A DNA stretch of 64,000 bases. Origin: Zygnema circumcarinatum. Lineage: Eukaryota > Streptophyta > Zygnematophyceae > Zygnematales > Zygnemataceae. Position numbers and translations under genes: made by a program. This document shows, one piece after another, positions 1 through 18,696 of this stretch. The notes below the pieces were generated by a model. It saw only the letters and a program-made list of their open reading frames with translations, was not told the origin of the DNA and ran no database searches. Position 1 is the first letter of the stretch. Every line of letters begins with the position of its first letter. Location: assembly GCA_037447605.1 (NCBI GenBank), contig CM074810.1, positions 1,192,787 to 1,256,786 on the forward strand, in the 5' to 3' direction.

Positions 1-24
1 ATAGCTAACACTTCCAACCATTGC

Positions 25-190
25 TTGCCAACGACTGGCTCAACCCTCCCATTTTGCCAATTGCCAACGACTGGCACAACCCTGCCATTTTGCCAATTGC
101 CAACGACTGGCACAACCCTACCATTTTGCCAATTGCCAATGACTGGCACAACCCTGCCATGTTGTCAATTGCCAACGGCTGGAACCGCCA
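25..190. repeat. 36-bp tandem repeat array, about 4.6 copies
   Basis: Units of 36 bp start at 25, 61, 97, 133 and 169 (last partial). Each contains a core reading ccaacgactggcacaaccct followed by a tttgccaa segment. Copies differ by one to four bases. It is open in several frames on both strands, as expected for a unit length divisible by three, but there is no sign of a real coding gene. Confidence 0.9.
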
Positions 191-1958
191 GTTCTTGGTA
201 CTTCGGTTCAAATCGTAGAGGTACGTCCGCCCATTCGTACTGACCGTCTGTACGGTATCGAAGCGTCGGAGTCCCGGGGAACCGTAGACCGTCCCTCGTG
301 AGTCCTCCTCGCAACTGACGCCGATCCAACGGCCGAGAATGAAGCCGACTGTTCTCGGACATGAATCGGACGGTTCAAAACGGTCCGGTCGGCCATGCGC
401 TCAGGCCGTTCGAGCGGTCCCTTTCCCGTCTCTCCCCCCAATGCAGCCTCGCCAAGCGCGCGCCACGTCACATATCGCGCCATAAGCAACGGACCACATC
501 GTTCTACGCCTTTCTACTTTAGTTTCTATTTCCTCCCCCCTTTCTACTTTGGGTCTGTTAACACACCTTTTTCGGCTTTATTTGCACCCTTTTACGGCTG
601 TCAGCTTTTATTTCAGGGTTTGTAGGGTTTTGAGATGATTGTATTTTTTCTTAAAAAGGTGCAAATCTAGTCAAAATAGGAGTGTATATAGTAAATTTCG
701 CTTTTTTTATGTGCTCTTTCTTTTTGAACTTCCCTGGCAGACTATTACGAGCGCGAACCTAAAAATCCAAATCTGTCACATCATCGCATGCCTGTCTTGC
801 TTTGTGTTATCTGGCTGTTGCGACGTGACTGACTTCGAAACATTTTTTGGACTTCGAAACATTTTTTGGCCAACGCAATAGTAGGCACAACTTTGAAATT
901 ACTACAAGTGCCAAATTGCAAAAGGAACGTACTGCCAATTGCATACCAACTCGTCACCATACAACCATGACAGTCACCCGCCACACTTCATCCCACAAAG
1001 AACAACGCATCCCCCGCCCCGAAGCTGACAGCCACCAAGAAGTGACAGGCAAAGCCCCATCGAAGATGCAAGCCATCAATAAGAACGAGCCATGAGAGAC
1101 CTCCGTCCAAGCTGCAAGTCAGCAAGAAAAAAGAGCCAGGACGACCAAGGCTTCACAAGCAAAGTTTATCCAGTTTTCATCGTCGCCAAAATGTTTTTTT
1201 CACACAGGCATGGCAAGGCGAGGCAAGTTCCAATCTCGCCAACAAACCCCAAAACCATTCTGCCAACGTAAACTTCCATCAAATCTGCCCCTAAGCATGG
1301 CTTTACACCCATTTACCCAAGCTACCTCCTCGCACAGTCATAGTGGATGAGGGAAACACTACAAGTCCTTGAACCAAACGGACCTCCACAAGTCTGGAAA
1401 AGAACAGACGGTTCAGAGGTGCAGAGTCCGCAAGTCACACTTGGATGTCATGTCATGTGGTTATTCGATGGGACAGCCACTTTTCACCTGCAGTCCCACC
1501 ATACGCAAGACCGTCGGAGGAATTTCAATGAAAACAGCGACATTATAGCAAAATTAGTGATAAATTTTACGCGAATGCAGAAGAACTAGGTGAGGAATAC
1601 ATGAAATTGACGACGAATACAGAGGCAATCGCTATCAGGTTCCAAAATCCTCGTCAACGTCCACATCCCTGGGGGTAACAAGTGCAGCCTGACGCCCATG
1701 AACTAGGCCAGCACAAATATTCCACTTCTCGACAGAGCCGTCCGACAGGCGATGGCAAAAATAAGAACGAACCAGAAATGGACGAGCGCAATGCAGCTGC
1801 TCATAAAAGCATACACCTATTTCTTGTAAAAACACGTACAGACACGTACAGACTGAACTATTTTCAGTGTCTAGACATCCAATACTTTAAAATCTCTTAC
1901 GTGTAACGATCTTGACCCAGAAGGAACAACCACAGACGTCCTTAAGCAGGCGCCGCAC
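191..1958. other. intergenic, no gene recognised
   Basis: Only short unconvincing open frames are present. The one local structure seen is a 19-bp direct duplication (acttcgaaacattttttgg) at 832-850 and 851-869. The 3' flank of the metallothionein lies at its right end. Confidence 0.5.
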
Positions 1959-2538
1959 CTATGCAGTGCTGGAAGTCCCCTTGCAGGTGCAAGAGTCGCC
2001 GCAGTTACAGTTCTCGCCGCACGTGCAAGACTGGCCAGCCACGCAGGCACGTGTCTTGCAGCTGCAGGAGTCGCCGCATGTACAGTTGCTGCAGCTGCAG
2101 GAATCTCCGCAGGCGCAGGTTGCCTGCAGACACCGGATATCAGATACAGACTTAGGTCGATCGTGCATAACCTGAATAGAACTTAAAATGTATATTAAGG
2201 GTGAACAAAAAAAAAAGGCCACCATATTAAGTAGCATGGCGAGATATTTCATGCCAGTGTTGTCACTTCAGCAAAACTGCCAGATAGTCCTGCTAACTTG
2301 GGATCACGTGGCAGGCAAAACCATGCAACACGAGAGAAACCCCTCAACTTTTCCAAGTTCTAACGCCCTCAACGCCTCACTCATCACGACACGCAAAAGA
2401 TACGCCGATTCTTATGCAAACAAGACCCTCAGGAAGAGCCGCGCCTCGCACCTCAGTCACCGCCGCTTTGCAAGAGCAGCCGCTCCCGCAAGTGCAATTC
2501 TCACCGCAGCCGCAGCCGCCCGGGCAGCACCCTGTCAT
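1959..2538 (-). CDS. MT: plant-type metallothionein, 80 aa, two exons
   Basis: Predicted Cys-rich metal-binding protein (Cu/Zn/Cd buffering in the cytosol by family knowledge). Exon 1 is 2538-2461, starting at an ATG with the context GCC before it, and encodes 26 residues beginning MTGCCPGG. Exon 2 is 2123-1959, after an acceptor tgtctgcag, and encodes 54 residues ending GTSSTA and a TAG stop. Both junctions are phase 0 with a GT donor (gtgactgag). The joined 80-aa product has 23 cysteines, mostly as C-x-C and in repeated CGDSC or CGENC units (NCTCGSGCSC, ACGDSCSC, NCTCGDSCSC, SCTCGENCNC, DSCTCK). Typical plant metallothioneins have two Cys clusters joined by a Cys-free linker. Here the Cys motifs run almost continuously, with only a short KTRACVAGQ spacer. 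The splice choice is inferred from sequence alone. An alternative acceptor (ctattcag at about 2170) would add about 15 residues. Confidence 0.85.
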
Positions 2539-2700
2539 GGCGTCCTGGAAGGTGGTACGTACAGAGAACAGAGAAAGGAGGGCGAGAGGGAGGAGGCGGA
2601 GAGCAGGAGAGCGTGGGGAGAGCGGCACAGCTAGCAGAACAGTACAAGAGTTGCACCCGGAGCTGCCAAAAAGGCGCAGGAAATTAGGCGCGGCCTCGCG

Positions 2701-5620
2701 CTGTAAATAGATTCAAGGGCCGTACCTGCCCCGGAAAATGCTCCGATTTTTTTTACGGATTCCCGAAACCTCCAGAATAACCGGCCATGGAATCCGACGA
2801 AAATTGATCGTTCGTACCGTACGAAACCTTGTGCCTGTACCTTTCATACGGTACGTTCTTGCAATTGCGACACGTGATTGGCAGGCCTCTTCAAATAGGG
2901 GAGATCCCCTAAATATCGTAAATAGCTTATTTATGTAAGATTTTGAGATTAGTTTACGTGATTTCAACTTAAATACCACACAAGCCCCAAAGATGCATTT
3001 TTTTGGTTAAAAACAAAATGGAAATGAATTGCATTTGCAACCACGATAGCAATGATGTATATGAACTTTACTTGTTGGTATAACAACACGGCTTTAAAAA
3101 CTGGTGCAACCTCTTCGACTCTTATAGATTGGTAAATTTTACCAATCAATTAGGACAACTGTGCATTTGGCAATCACAACATATAGTTGCTTATTCAAAA
3201 ACCCAATTGCACTGAAACTTTGTAGATCCAATCCTAAGCTCTCTATTTCCTTTTCCATCCATCATTAATTACTCCAAGTATCACTTTAGAATCTATCATA
3301 GTCTTGAAATTTCCTCACAAAAACTCTATTCCAAATCATAACCTCTGAAATTCTAGGTGTAGTCACAAAAGAAAAACTGAAATAGGAACTAAAATTAGAA
3401 ATGAAATGAAAAATGGTCCCACTCCCTTAGGAGTTTTAGGCTGAACAAGACAGCTATAGAAGTGATGCAAACTACTCAAAGAGACCCTCGAAGAGCGGTC
3501 AAACTATCAAACTGTTTGCAGTGAAGAATGCCTTCCAATGAAAAGTCTGTCAACCTCTTTCGAAACTCGTCTTTCTCCCATCCAATTACTGAAAAATCAG
3601 ACTCGACGGTAGCAGTGTTGGGAAATGATGAAGCAAGGTTTCCACAAAATTCTCGTCCGTACGTGCACGGTTTCGTCCGTACAGTCCATATTTACGTGTT
3701 TTTACAAAACCAAGTTAGGGGACAGTCCCCTATCTTAAGCCGAAATCCCCTATTTGAAGGGGCCCAATCACTGATTGGGGATGGCACAAAGTCCGTACAA
3801 GGGACATTTAGAGCTTTAGATTTCAGTTTTAGAACGTTGTAATATCCAAAAGTTTCAGAGTTTTAGAACACTTCTTCAACGGTCTTACGACCGTTGAATT
3901 TGAACAGCATGTACGGCCGTACGGTTGCTGAATCCATTTTAGGTTACAGTAGCTTTGGGCGTTGCGAATGGCGCTGTCTGTAAATGAAGTGGCATTGATC
4001 TCATGATGGCGATGAGGCCATCAAATGTACATGGAAAACATCAGCATGGGGAACCACGAGGAACAACTGGTCGCAAAGGACCTAAGCACAAAAGAACAAA
4101 CTAAGCGCAAAAAACTACGCCTCGGCGCAACAACTCAGCTCTCCCTCGAAGCAGCCGCGATCACCAATCGATCACCGATCACATCGATCAAGGAAGGGCG
4201 ACGGAAATGCGCTGTCGATAAAAAGTAGCCAAGATCGGCGGAGGAGGAGAGGAGGGCTTCCTTTCTTCCGGGGCTGTGCGCGCATCTCCAAGGAGCGATG
4301 GGCGCACGCACTAGCGAAGGAAGGCATCTAAACGGGCGTCGAGGCAACCACACATCTCAACAGCCATAGGAACAAACTTGTGGGCTGTGTCGCGTCACGG
4401 TGGGCATATGCTCGCTCCTTGTGAAGGGCCGCATCGCCCTCATGAGGGCTACACGCGACAATAAACCGTGACGGGTCGGATCGACCAACAACACAACATC
4501 CCCAAAAATGCGCCAAGCATCGGCCATGAAGGAGGGATAAATCAGGGCGATCTCCGCGGAGACATTGCGTTCTAATACGCCAGACTTATGGTGTGCCCCG
4601 CCAAATTGTTTGTTGTTGTTGTTGGGCCTAGAAGCAAGTTCCACTCATACCTTTTCTTTCGTTCCTAGGTCATTTAGTGACCAATTTCTAAATGACCAAT
4701 TTCTCGTGGATGTTTTTTTTTTTTCATCAGAATTAATGACGTGTCGTTGCATGCCTATTGTATACATGGCAAAAGTAGAGTCCCAACATCAACAGGTCCC
4801 CCTAATATAACCGAAACGTACCGATTTGAAGCTGAAACGCCCCTCTCCATAGACCATACGTCATAGTCCCTAGGCCGATAGCCCCATACCTGCATGGTCC
4901 TCCATGGCTGCATGTCCCCCACGGCTGCATGTCCCCAATTCCTGCATAATCCTCAATGGCTGCATGTCCCCCGTGGATGCATGGTCCTCCATGGCTGCGG
5001 GAGGGCGAGCCAGGCCAGGCGAGTGGTCCTTCCGCCTCGCGCGCTTGGGAGCCACGTGGCCGCCAGACCAGCATCTTGTCGGCGGCCGCCCGGCCTGCGG
5101 CATGCCGCGCGCCGCGTGCCGTCCCGCGCGGCGACCACCGAATCTCGCCGCGCGCCGCGGGGACGGGCGAGAGAGGTACTCGTTCTCATGATCTGGGTAG
5201 CAACTTGAATCGGAAATCGTACTTGGGATATGTGAAATTTCGGTATAAAGGGGTACGGATTCTGATTTTACATATCATGTATGGAATAAGAATGGATACC
5301 CCTGTCATAGGGCACATCAACCTTGAAACAAACGGGGGTTCTGCCTAGGGAGTTATATCGAAGTTAGTACGTTATGATGAATCATAAAACGGAAATCACG
5401 TACTATTTCTGATTGCATCCTTTTTCGCTCTTTTGCCCATGTCCCTTGTCAAGCCCTATTTTTTGTCAGCACTGCCCGAGTTCTGCCCCTCCCCCGACTC
5501 TCCGCGAATCACCCGCCGCTCGTACACTTGTGAGACATTTCCTTCTGCCCGCGGGATCTCCCCGAACGGTTTGTTTGGCCACGTTGGCGGCAGTTTTTTG
5601 ATCACTTCAAATTACCCTGT
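2701..5620. other. intergenic with inverted and dispersed repeats
   Basis: No gene recognised. The segments around 2870-2915 and 3735-3790 share, in opposite orientation, a block reading cttcaaatagggga next to a tgattgg motif. Both lie near Cgtacgg-type motifs. A copy of the dispersed GATGGC...GCCATC repeat family occupies about 4000-4170. The stretch 4890-5200 is GC-rich with repeated tgcatg and ccatggctgcatg blocks. Confidence 0.5.
4000..4170 (+). repeat. dispersed palindromic repeat family, copy a
   Basis: Contains the hairpin-like gatggcgatgaggccatc, then a tacatgg...catcagcatgggg block, aaccacgagg, ggtcgcaaaggacctaagc, and a tail resembling cctcgaagcagc. The same order occurs at 52959-53145, so this is one diverged copy of a repeat found at least five times in the window. 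Confidence 0.75.
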
Positions 5621-6020
5621 TGCTCTATCTTTCAGGCCACGGCTCCTCTCCTGCTCCAGCCAGAGGCAGCCATGGCGGCGGAGCTCCGCAGTCGGGGAGG
5701 ATCAGGGATGGCGTGATTGCACTGCGGAGGAGCGTCCATTTCGTCGGCTCAAGAGCAGGGTGGGCGTCTGTGACATGTGAGCGGCTGCTTAGCACTAAAC
5801 TCTGCTCGGCTGTGTTGCTCTGTCGGGCTCGTTCTGCTTTTAGTTTGGCAGGGAGAGGACTCTCTTGGCATGTCTGAGATGCAAGGAATGCAAGCTAGTT
5901 ACCCAAACGATTGCTGGCCTGCTGAAGTGTGTAAAGTTGTAAGCAAGTATGGTATTCATGCACTTCTCCAACGGGCGCATTATGGAAATTATGCAAGCAA
6001 TTTTCAGCTGTCCTGACGAG

Positions 6021-8083
6021 ATTTGGTTGGTCTGGAGGGCTTCAGGGCCACTCCGAACAGGCGTACGTCAAAGACATCAGTGGCTCCGGAGCGTCAGGAG
6101 AGGACGTTCCCTTCGTTATTTCGCAGTCCGAGTGCACCGTTCAGTTCGCTGAGTAGAAGCAACAGCAGGAATTCCAATTCCGGTTCTGAAAATGTGCAAA
6201 CAGCTCGGGGAACTAACGCTATGACTGCGGAGGTGGAGGAGCTGAAGCAGGCGTTGCAAGCACAGACAGAGAAAGTAGTAAGGTTGAGTGAGGCACAAGA
6301 GCAGCTGGCGGCTCGGTTGGAGGCACTGACGCATGAGAGAAATGAGCTCGCCAGTGGGAGAGAGGCAATGGGTCAACAGCTGGCCCTTCGCGAAAAACTT
6401 CTCGATAGCATGAGTAACGAGCTGCAAGAGAAAGAAAAGATTCAGCGACAGATGGCGGATGAGGCGGCAGCCATACTGGCACAGAAAGATGCTCTTAAGA
6501 GCGCCTACGACGCAGCAAGACGGCAGCTTGATGAATTGTACGAGCGGGACGTGGAGAGCCAGGTGGCTACACTCCGCAGGGAAAAGACGAACTTGGAAAG
6601 CTTCCAGAAACAGCTGGAAGACCGCGTGGAGGAACTCAACCATCAGCTTGGGGAGGCAAGGAAGGTGCAGGTGCGGTGCACAAGCCCCCGAACTGTGGTG
6701 CAGGTGACGTACTAGCATGATAAACATTATACTATCGTAGTTCTCAGAAATGGAACATTAGCTGCAAACTTCAAACGTTGTGGGCCTATTCATAGCAGTG
6801 TTTGATGTTGTTTTTTCTGATACCATGATGACTCCCTTTCCGGGAGGAGAACTTGTGGTATGGAACAGGCGGAACAGTTGTCTGAGTTGGAGACGGAGCG
6901 GGCGACTTTGGATAAGTGGAAGGCAAAAATTGCGGCAGCATTAAAACAGAAGCTGGAAGAGGCGCAGAGGAGCTGCGAGCGGCTTGATGCAGCCAAGGCG
7001 AGGGCAGAGGATGAGGTGGCACAGCTATCGGCAGTCAACAAAAAAACGCAACAAAAGTACGAAGCCATAGAGGCTGAGCTCAAGAGTGCTCAGAAACAGC
7101 TTGCAAGTCTAGCACGGGAGGCAAAACTGGCAGAAGAAAAAGTGAGAGAGGAGGCACAGGAGGAACTGCAGAAACTACGTGGAGAAGTAAGGACTCTGCT
7201 GACTGACGGGAAGAAGGCAGAGAAGGAGGTAGGCATTGCACGTGCAGCACTGGAGGCTGCAGTAGTTCAGCGGGAGAAAGTGCAAGCAGAAGCAACCGCT
7301 TATTTGGAGAGAGTAAAAGAGGATGTACTTGGACTCAAACAGGAAGCTGACAAAGCAGCTGCTGCTGCAGCAGCTGCTGCTAAAGCCAATGAGAGAGCTG
7401 CGGAGGAGAGAATAAAAGGTCTGGAGAGGAAGCTAGTGGCAGCATTATCTGAAACGGAGAGCAGCAGGGTCCAATTTGAAACCCAGCTTGCAGAAATGCA
7501 AGAGCAGGTTGAAATGCTAACTGATAGATTAGCTGCTGCAAGGAAAGAGAATGTTGATTTGGTGGAGATGGGAGAGCGACAACAACAGCAGATAACAACA
7601 CTATTGAAGGAGGTGACCAAGAGCGCGGAAGCGAGAGACAGGCTAAAAGAGTGTTTGGGACAAGAGGAGCAACGGCTCAAAGAGGCCTTGGCATCTGTGG
7701 AGAAAGAGAAGGCTTTGAGTGAAAGCAGGGCTGCCAAGTCGATTGCGGCTTTAGAGGAGGAGCTGAAAGCAGCAACACTTGAGAAGGAGAAAATTTCAGC
7801 AGAGTATCAGAAGCAGACGGAGCAAATAAAGACAGACTTGGATAAGGCAGCGACATTCAAGTGGGCGAACCAACCCGAGGGAGAGTCTCCGTCAGTAAAA
7901 TCGGATGACGGGTTGAAGTCGAGTGAGCTCAGGCAGCGACTGGCAACGCAGACTACTGAGTTGGATAAGGTGAAGAAGGAGAGAGATGCCATCCAGCTGA
8001 AGCTGAAGGACATGCAGCACCAGTCAGGGATGGTGCAGTCGATTTTTCCATGGTGTTCATGTATTCGAAGGGAGGAGGAGTAG
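6021..8083 (+). CDS. long coiled-coil protein, 5' end unresolved
   Basis: Exon A is about 6021-6670. A stop at 6014-6016 bounds the frame, and an acceptor gacgag precedes 6021. Exon B is 6869-8083, ending in TAG. The donor after CAG at 6670 (gtgcgg) and the acceptor tatggaacag are both phase 0, and the coiled coil runs unbroken across the junction. The product has a Ser/Arg-rich head (RSNSRNSNSGSENV), then about 500 residues of Glu/Lys/Gln/Ala heptad repeats including a nine-alanine run. The short tail has a Trp-Cys-x-Cys motif (IFPWCSCIRREEE). The first in-frame ATG is at 6221 (MTAEVEELKQ), which would give about 555 residues. An upstream coding exon around 5650 is possible. No family was recognised. 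The architecture suggests a cytoskeletal, golgin-like or vesicle-tether protein, but only low complexity supports that. Confidence 0.75.
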
Positions 8084-9017
8084 GAGCCTATGGGGGGGGG
8101 CTGCTGTGTGCACTTTCACCTATGCTGTGTACAGGATTGATGCTGGTAGAGAACGGGAGCTATTTATATTGCGTGCTATGGCAAATTGATGGGCAAAAGA
8201 CAGATAGATGAAGTAAATTCTGAAGAACTATGTGGAATAGTAATAATCTGAAATAAAGTGCTGTATCATTAGAAATGTGTGCCTGAGTGAAGTGTCTTCT
8301 CTGTTTTCTATCCTGCTCCTTTGAAGAATGTAAGTGCAAAGTGTCTCGCTCTTGGTGATGTCCTCGTTTATATTCCAGTTTGTGACTTGCTCGCCAATGA
8401 CGCAAAACAAAAATACGACTCATTATGTTCCACTGCACGACCGCCATTAAGGGTTGAAGGACGGCAGGTTGTTTGCTAAACCCCCCCTTGGCATGTCCTA
8501 ACCCCCCTTGTCATTTCCTCCTTTATGAGCTCAACATGTGAGTCGTAAATTTTGATAGGAACTAGGATCAACTATTTCACCATGACCTGTTGGTTTCAAT
8601 TGACGCAAAACACGACTTGTTGTCATCTCCTGTTGGCCTCTAAACAAACGAGAGCGACATCTTGAAAGCGACTCATCAGAGCAGTTGGACTCATCAGAGC
8701 AGTTGGGCCTTCCCACAGTGACAGGGACACATTCTTAAAACATTGCGGTCCTGCTGCTTAACAAGCAAAACATCGCACCATTTCGGACCTCAAACCGCTT
8801 ATTGATGAAAAAAACTCAAACTTTTATAAGGAAAAACTTCAAAGTGCCTATATTTTTATTCTCATAACTATCAAAGGAAAAGTTTCTGCATAAAGAGCTT
8901 TTAATCCGTCGTTATGCTGCAATTATCTTCCTAGGCAGCGACAGCACTATCTCTCCAGCCACCACATTATCTAAAAAGGGCCTTGAAGTTTCTCAATGGC
9001 CCTTTTGAGGCTGGAGC
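8084..9017. other. 3' flank and intergenic, no gene recognised
   Basis: AT-rich DNA following the coiled-coil gene. It holds a short direct duplication, gactcatcagagcagttgg, at about 8669-8707. Nothing else stands out. Confidence 0.5.
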
Positions 9018-9730
9018 TTATTCCGCTAGCAGACGCTTGCTTGCCGGAAACCCTAAAGGCCTCTTATGCTCTTTCGCCGCTTCCTTCTCAAACAGCTCCG
9101 CAAGTTTTGGCGGTGCGAAGCCTGGCTGCTCATTGCTTGACGTTCCAGGCGCTTCAAAACACGCACATTTATAGAGTATATTTATAGAGTACATTCGAGT
9201 ATTGTAACAATACCGCAGCTTTTGACAGGTGAAGACTAATTTGAACAAATTTAAATGCGTAACAATGAATGCTCCTCAATTTCGAGAAAGTATAATGGCC
9301 GTTAATCTCTTCATGGCTTTCGAGCATGATGGCCACGCGGCCATCGGCAGGCGCTGAATGCATCTTTTGAGCAACTGGCGGTCGCACGTTTATTGTCTGC
9401 TAAGAAATAAGGGAAGAAAGAAAGTGTGTGAGACGCGCGCAGAGCAGAGAAGAGAGACAACAAAGCAGGTGGCTGCTTGCAGCTGAAACGCCACCAGGAT
9501 TGAAAAGCTCTCAGATTTGGACGACATATCTCACTTACTCACTTCTCCATGACTTTTCGGCGCGGCGCACACATGACTTCATGCACCGCGTTCGCCGGCA
9601 CCATGATCATTGGCTTGCAGTCGTCGCACGCTCCACTGCCTATCAGCGTTCCAAACAGCGAAATGATCGTCGTCATCAGAAAGAATCCTCCGCACACCAG
9701 CTGGTACGTCATATTGGCATCGCAAACCAT
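9018..9730 (-). CDS. small single-pass membrane protein, about 101 aa
   Basis: Exon 1 is 9730-9543 from an ATG in the strong context gccATGgtt. A strong donor gtgagtaagtgag follows at 9542. Exon 2 is probably 9135-9018, where the acceptor gtcaag restores phase 2 and gives a protein ending SKRLLAE. The N-terminal part has one hydrophobic span (QLVCGGFFLMTTIISLFGTL) followed by a Cys pair (GACDDCKP). The C-terminal half is polar and charged (PPKLAELFEKEAAKEHKRP). I recognise no family. The acceptor lacks a good pyrimidine tract, so the second exon is inferred from frame and phase only. Confidence 0.45.
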
Positions 9731-10386
9731 GGCTGCTGCTGCTGCGGCCCGGGCTCCCACTCTCTCAGCCGCAGACAAAGAATGAAACAGACAGTCCGTG
9801 TATGAGAGAGTGCGCGTGTATGAGAGAGAGCGAGAGTGAGAGCGGAGCAAGCGCACTGTCAGTTACAATCAAGAGTTAATGCCGACTGTGTAGGAGGCGC
9901 AGGCGTGACCTAAAATATAGTTGCAGAGTCACCCCCACTTCCGCTTCCCCCATAACAGTACTGTACTATTTTACGTATGGGCGGGCGGAGTGCCGGCGGT
10001 TAGCGCCCCGGCCGTTGGCCCCTGCCGGCCCCGTTCGTACAGTCCGCCGCCCCGCCGGCCGGCAGTCAGCGGCGCGGCCGGTAGTCGGTACCCGCCGACA
10101 GGCGACCGCCGCCGAACGACCCAACCGTCCGCCGCCAAACCGAGGGCGAGATCTCCTCAAGGGCCAATAAGAGATTGACATGTGGACAAAAGACACGTGG
10201 CTGACTTTGGTTGGCTGATATCGGGCGTAATGTTCGGTGGGACGCGGGTCCGTAGGATTCCTTCTGGTCGCGGAACGTGCAGGGCGGGGGAAAGCCGCTT
10301 GGGGTCATAAAAGGGCGGGCCCCGAAGGGGATTCATGAGACCAGTTCCGTCCGCCGTAAAATTTGGAAAACGCGACGCATTCCACG
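9731..10386. other. GC-rich intergenic region, likely promoter area
   Basis: The stretch 9985-10150 is strongly GC-rich with many CCG/CGG triplets. It lies between the divergent small membrane-protein gene (-) and the NOC1 gene (+). A candidate TATA-like element (cataaaaggg) lies near 10307. Confidence 0.4.
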
Positions 10387-10605
10387 ATGGCTGTGAAACT
10401 GGCACTGAGACTGAATGGTTCGGTGTCGCTGTTGTCCTACGTGGCTATTGTTTTGATTTTTTCGTCCGTCACGTCAGCCCTAGTTCTTAAGCCCCTCTCC
10501 TATAACGACTCGCCACGTCGCGCGTACAAACCTGTGTTCAGTTTGCAACCTCTCCGTACGAATGTGCGTCGAGGTGACATCATCAAGGCACGAAACCTGC
10601 GCTGA
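10387..10605 (+). CDS. possible 72-aa upstream ORF with hydrophobic N-terminus
   Basis: It starts at an ATG in the context cacgATGgct and stops 126 bp before the NOC1 start. The product has a signal-peptide-like hydrophobic stretch (LLSYVAIVLIFSSVTSALVL) and a basic tail. It may be a separate small secreted peptide, an upstream ORF in the NOC1 leader, or chance. No homology was recognised and support is weak. Confidence 0.2.
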   Translation: MAVKLALRLNGSVSLLSYVAIVLIFSSVTSALVLKPLSYNDSPRRAYKPVFSLQPLRTNVRRGDIIKARNLR

Positions 10606-10731
10606 TTGGATAGCAAGGAATACAAAAGCTGTCGTTTAGCGAGACTTAGAAACTGCTGACGTATGCCCCATTGCGCGAAGTAGAGGGAAGCAAAAAGGGG
10701 AGGGAAGAGAGGGGGTGGAGGAGGCGCAGCC

Positions 10732-17865
<7,134 letters not shown>

Positions 17866-18696
17866 AAATTGTCCTTCGCTCTCTCTCCTTTGAACATGAT
17901 TTCATACAGAGGAAATCTCGTGTGCGGGTCTGGGTACGACCTTCATAAGTCTGTGAAGGGGGATGTGTTGTGTACCCTTCTGGTGTCTGCCTTGTGCTGA
18001 ATGAGTTCGTCTCCAGTAGGCGATGGTAGACATAGCACATGTGGCAGCATGTATTCAAGTGACACGATAGACATAGACATGCAGTCGTGTGGATGTATGC
18101 ACAATCTATAGTTGCTATGTGATATATCACGACAGAAAAAAACACACACACGACTTATCTCAATAAACCAGACCCTTTTTTTTTTTTGTTTTGGAAAAGG
18201 CTCTGCAGCTTTTTTTCAATGAAACATTTTTGATATTCGATCATGCTTTTTTTTTATGTGTGAGACAGCATGTACTGATTTTGATAGACATGTGCCTGCT
18301 TGGCTTTTCTGAAATTGAGACTTGGTAAGATAAATATCATGTGACGACAAGAACTGTCTAGATCGTTTCCCAATTCTGACGTTGAATTTACATTCAGTTT
18401 AAATCGTACAAGTGACCAAGTCCTTGTTTTTTAAAGAAGGAATTATCTTCTAACCTATCGTCGATTCCCTCGAGAAGAAACCAATAGTTTCCGCCAGCAG
18501 GACTGACATGACCTCCTCCTTCCAGTACTATCACTTGAGGCTGACATGCCACCTTCTCCCAAAGCAAGTCTTATTTTGCACATACAATGCCAGGCGCCCG
18601 CCACTTTCTAAGCCCTAATTTAACAGCTTTGCATTCCCTAACTTACGCACCTAATTCTGAGCCATCACTTCTGCCTTTCCCCCCCTCTCTTCTCTC
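17866..18696. other. convergent 3' flanks of NOC1 and GTE genes
   Basis: No coding signal. It contains the two facing 3' untranslated regions, with T-rich runs at 18175-18190 and 18245-18255. Confidence 0.6.

Noticed and set aside
1-211. Tandem Asn-Asp-Trp peptide frames
   Set aside because: They derive from the 36-bp tandem repeat, which is open in several frames at once.
6116-6727. Long minus-strand frame opposite the coiled-coil exon
   Set aside because: Leu/Gln-rich antisense of heptad repeats; no independent coding signal.
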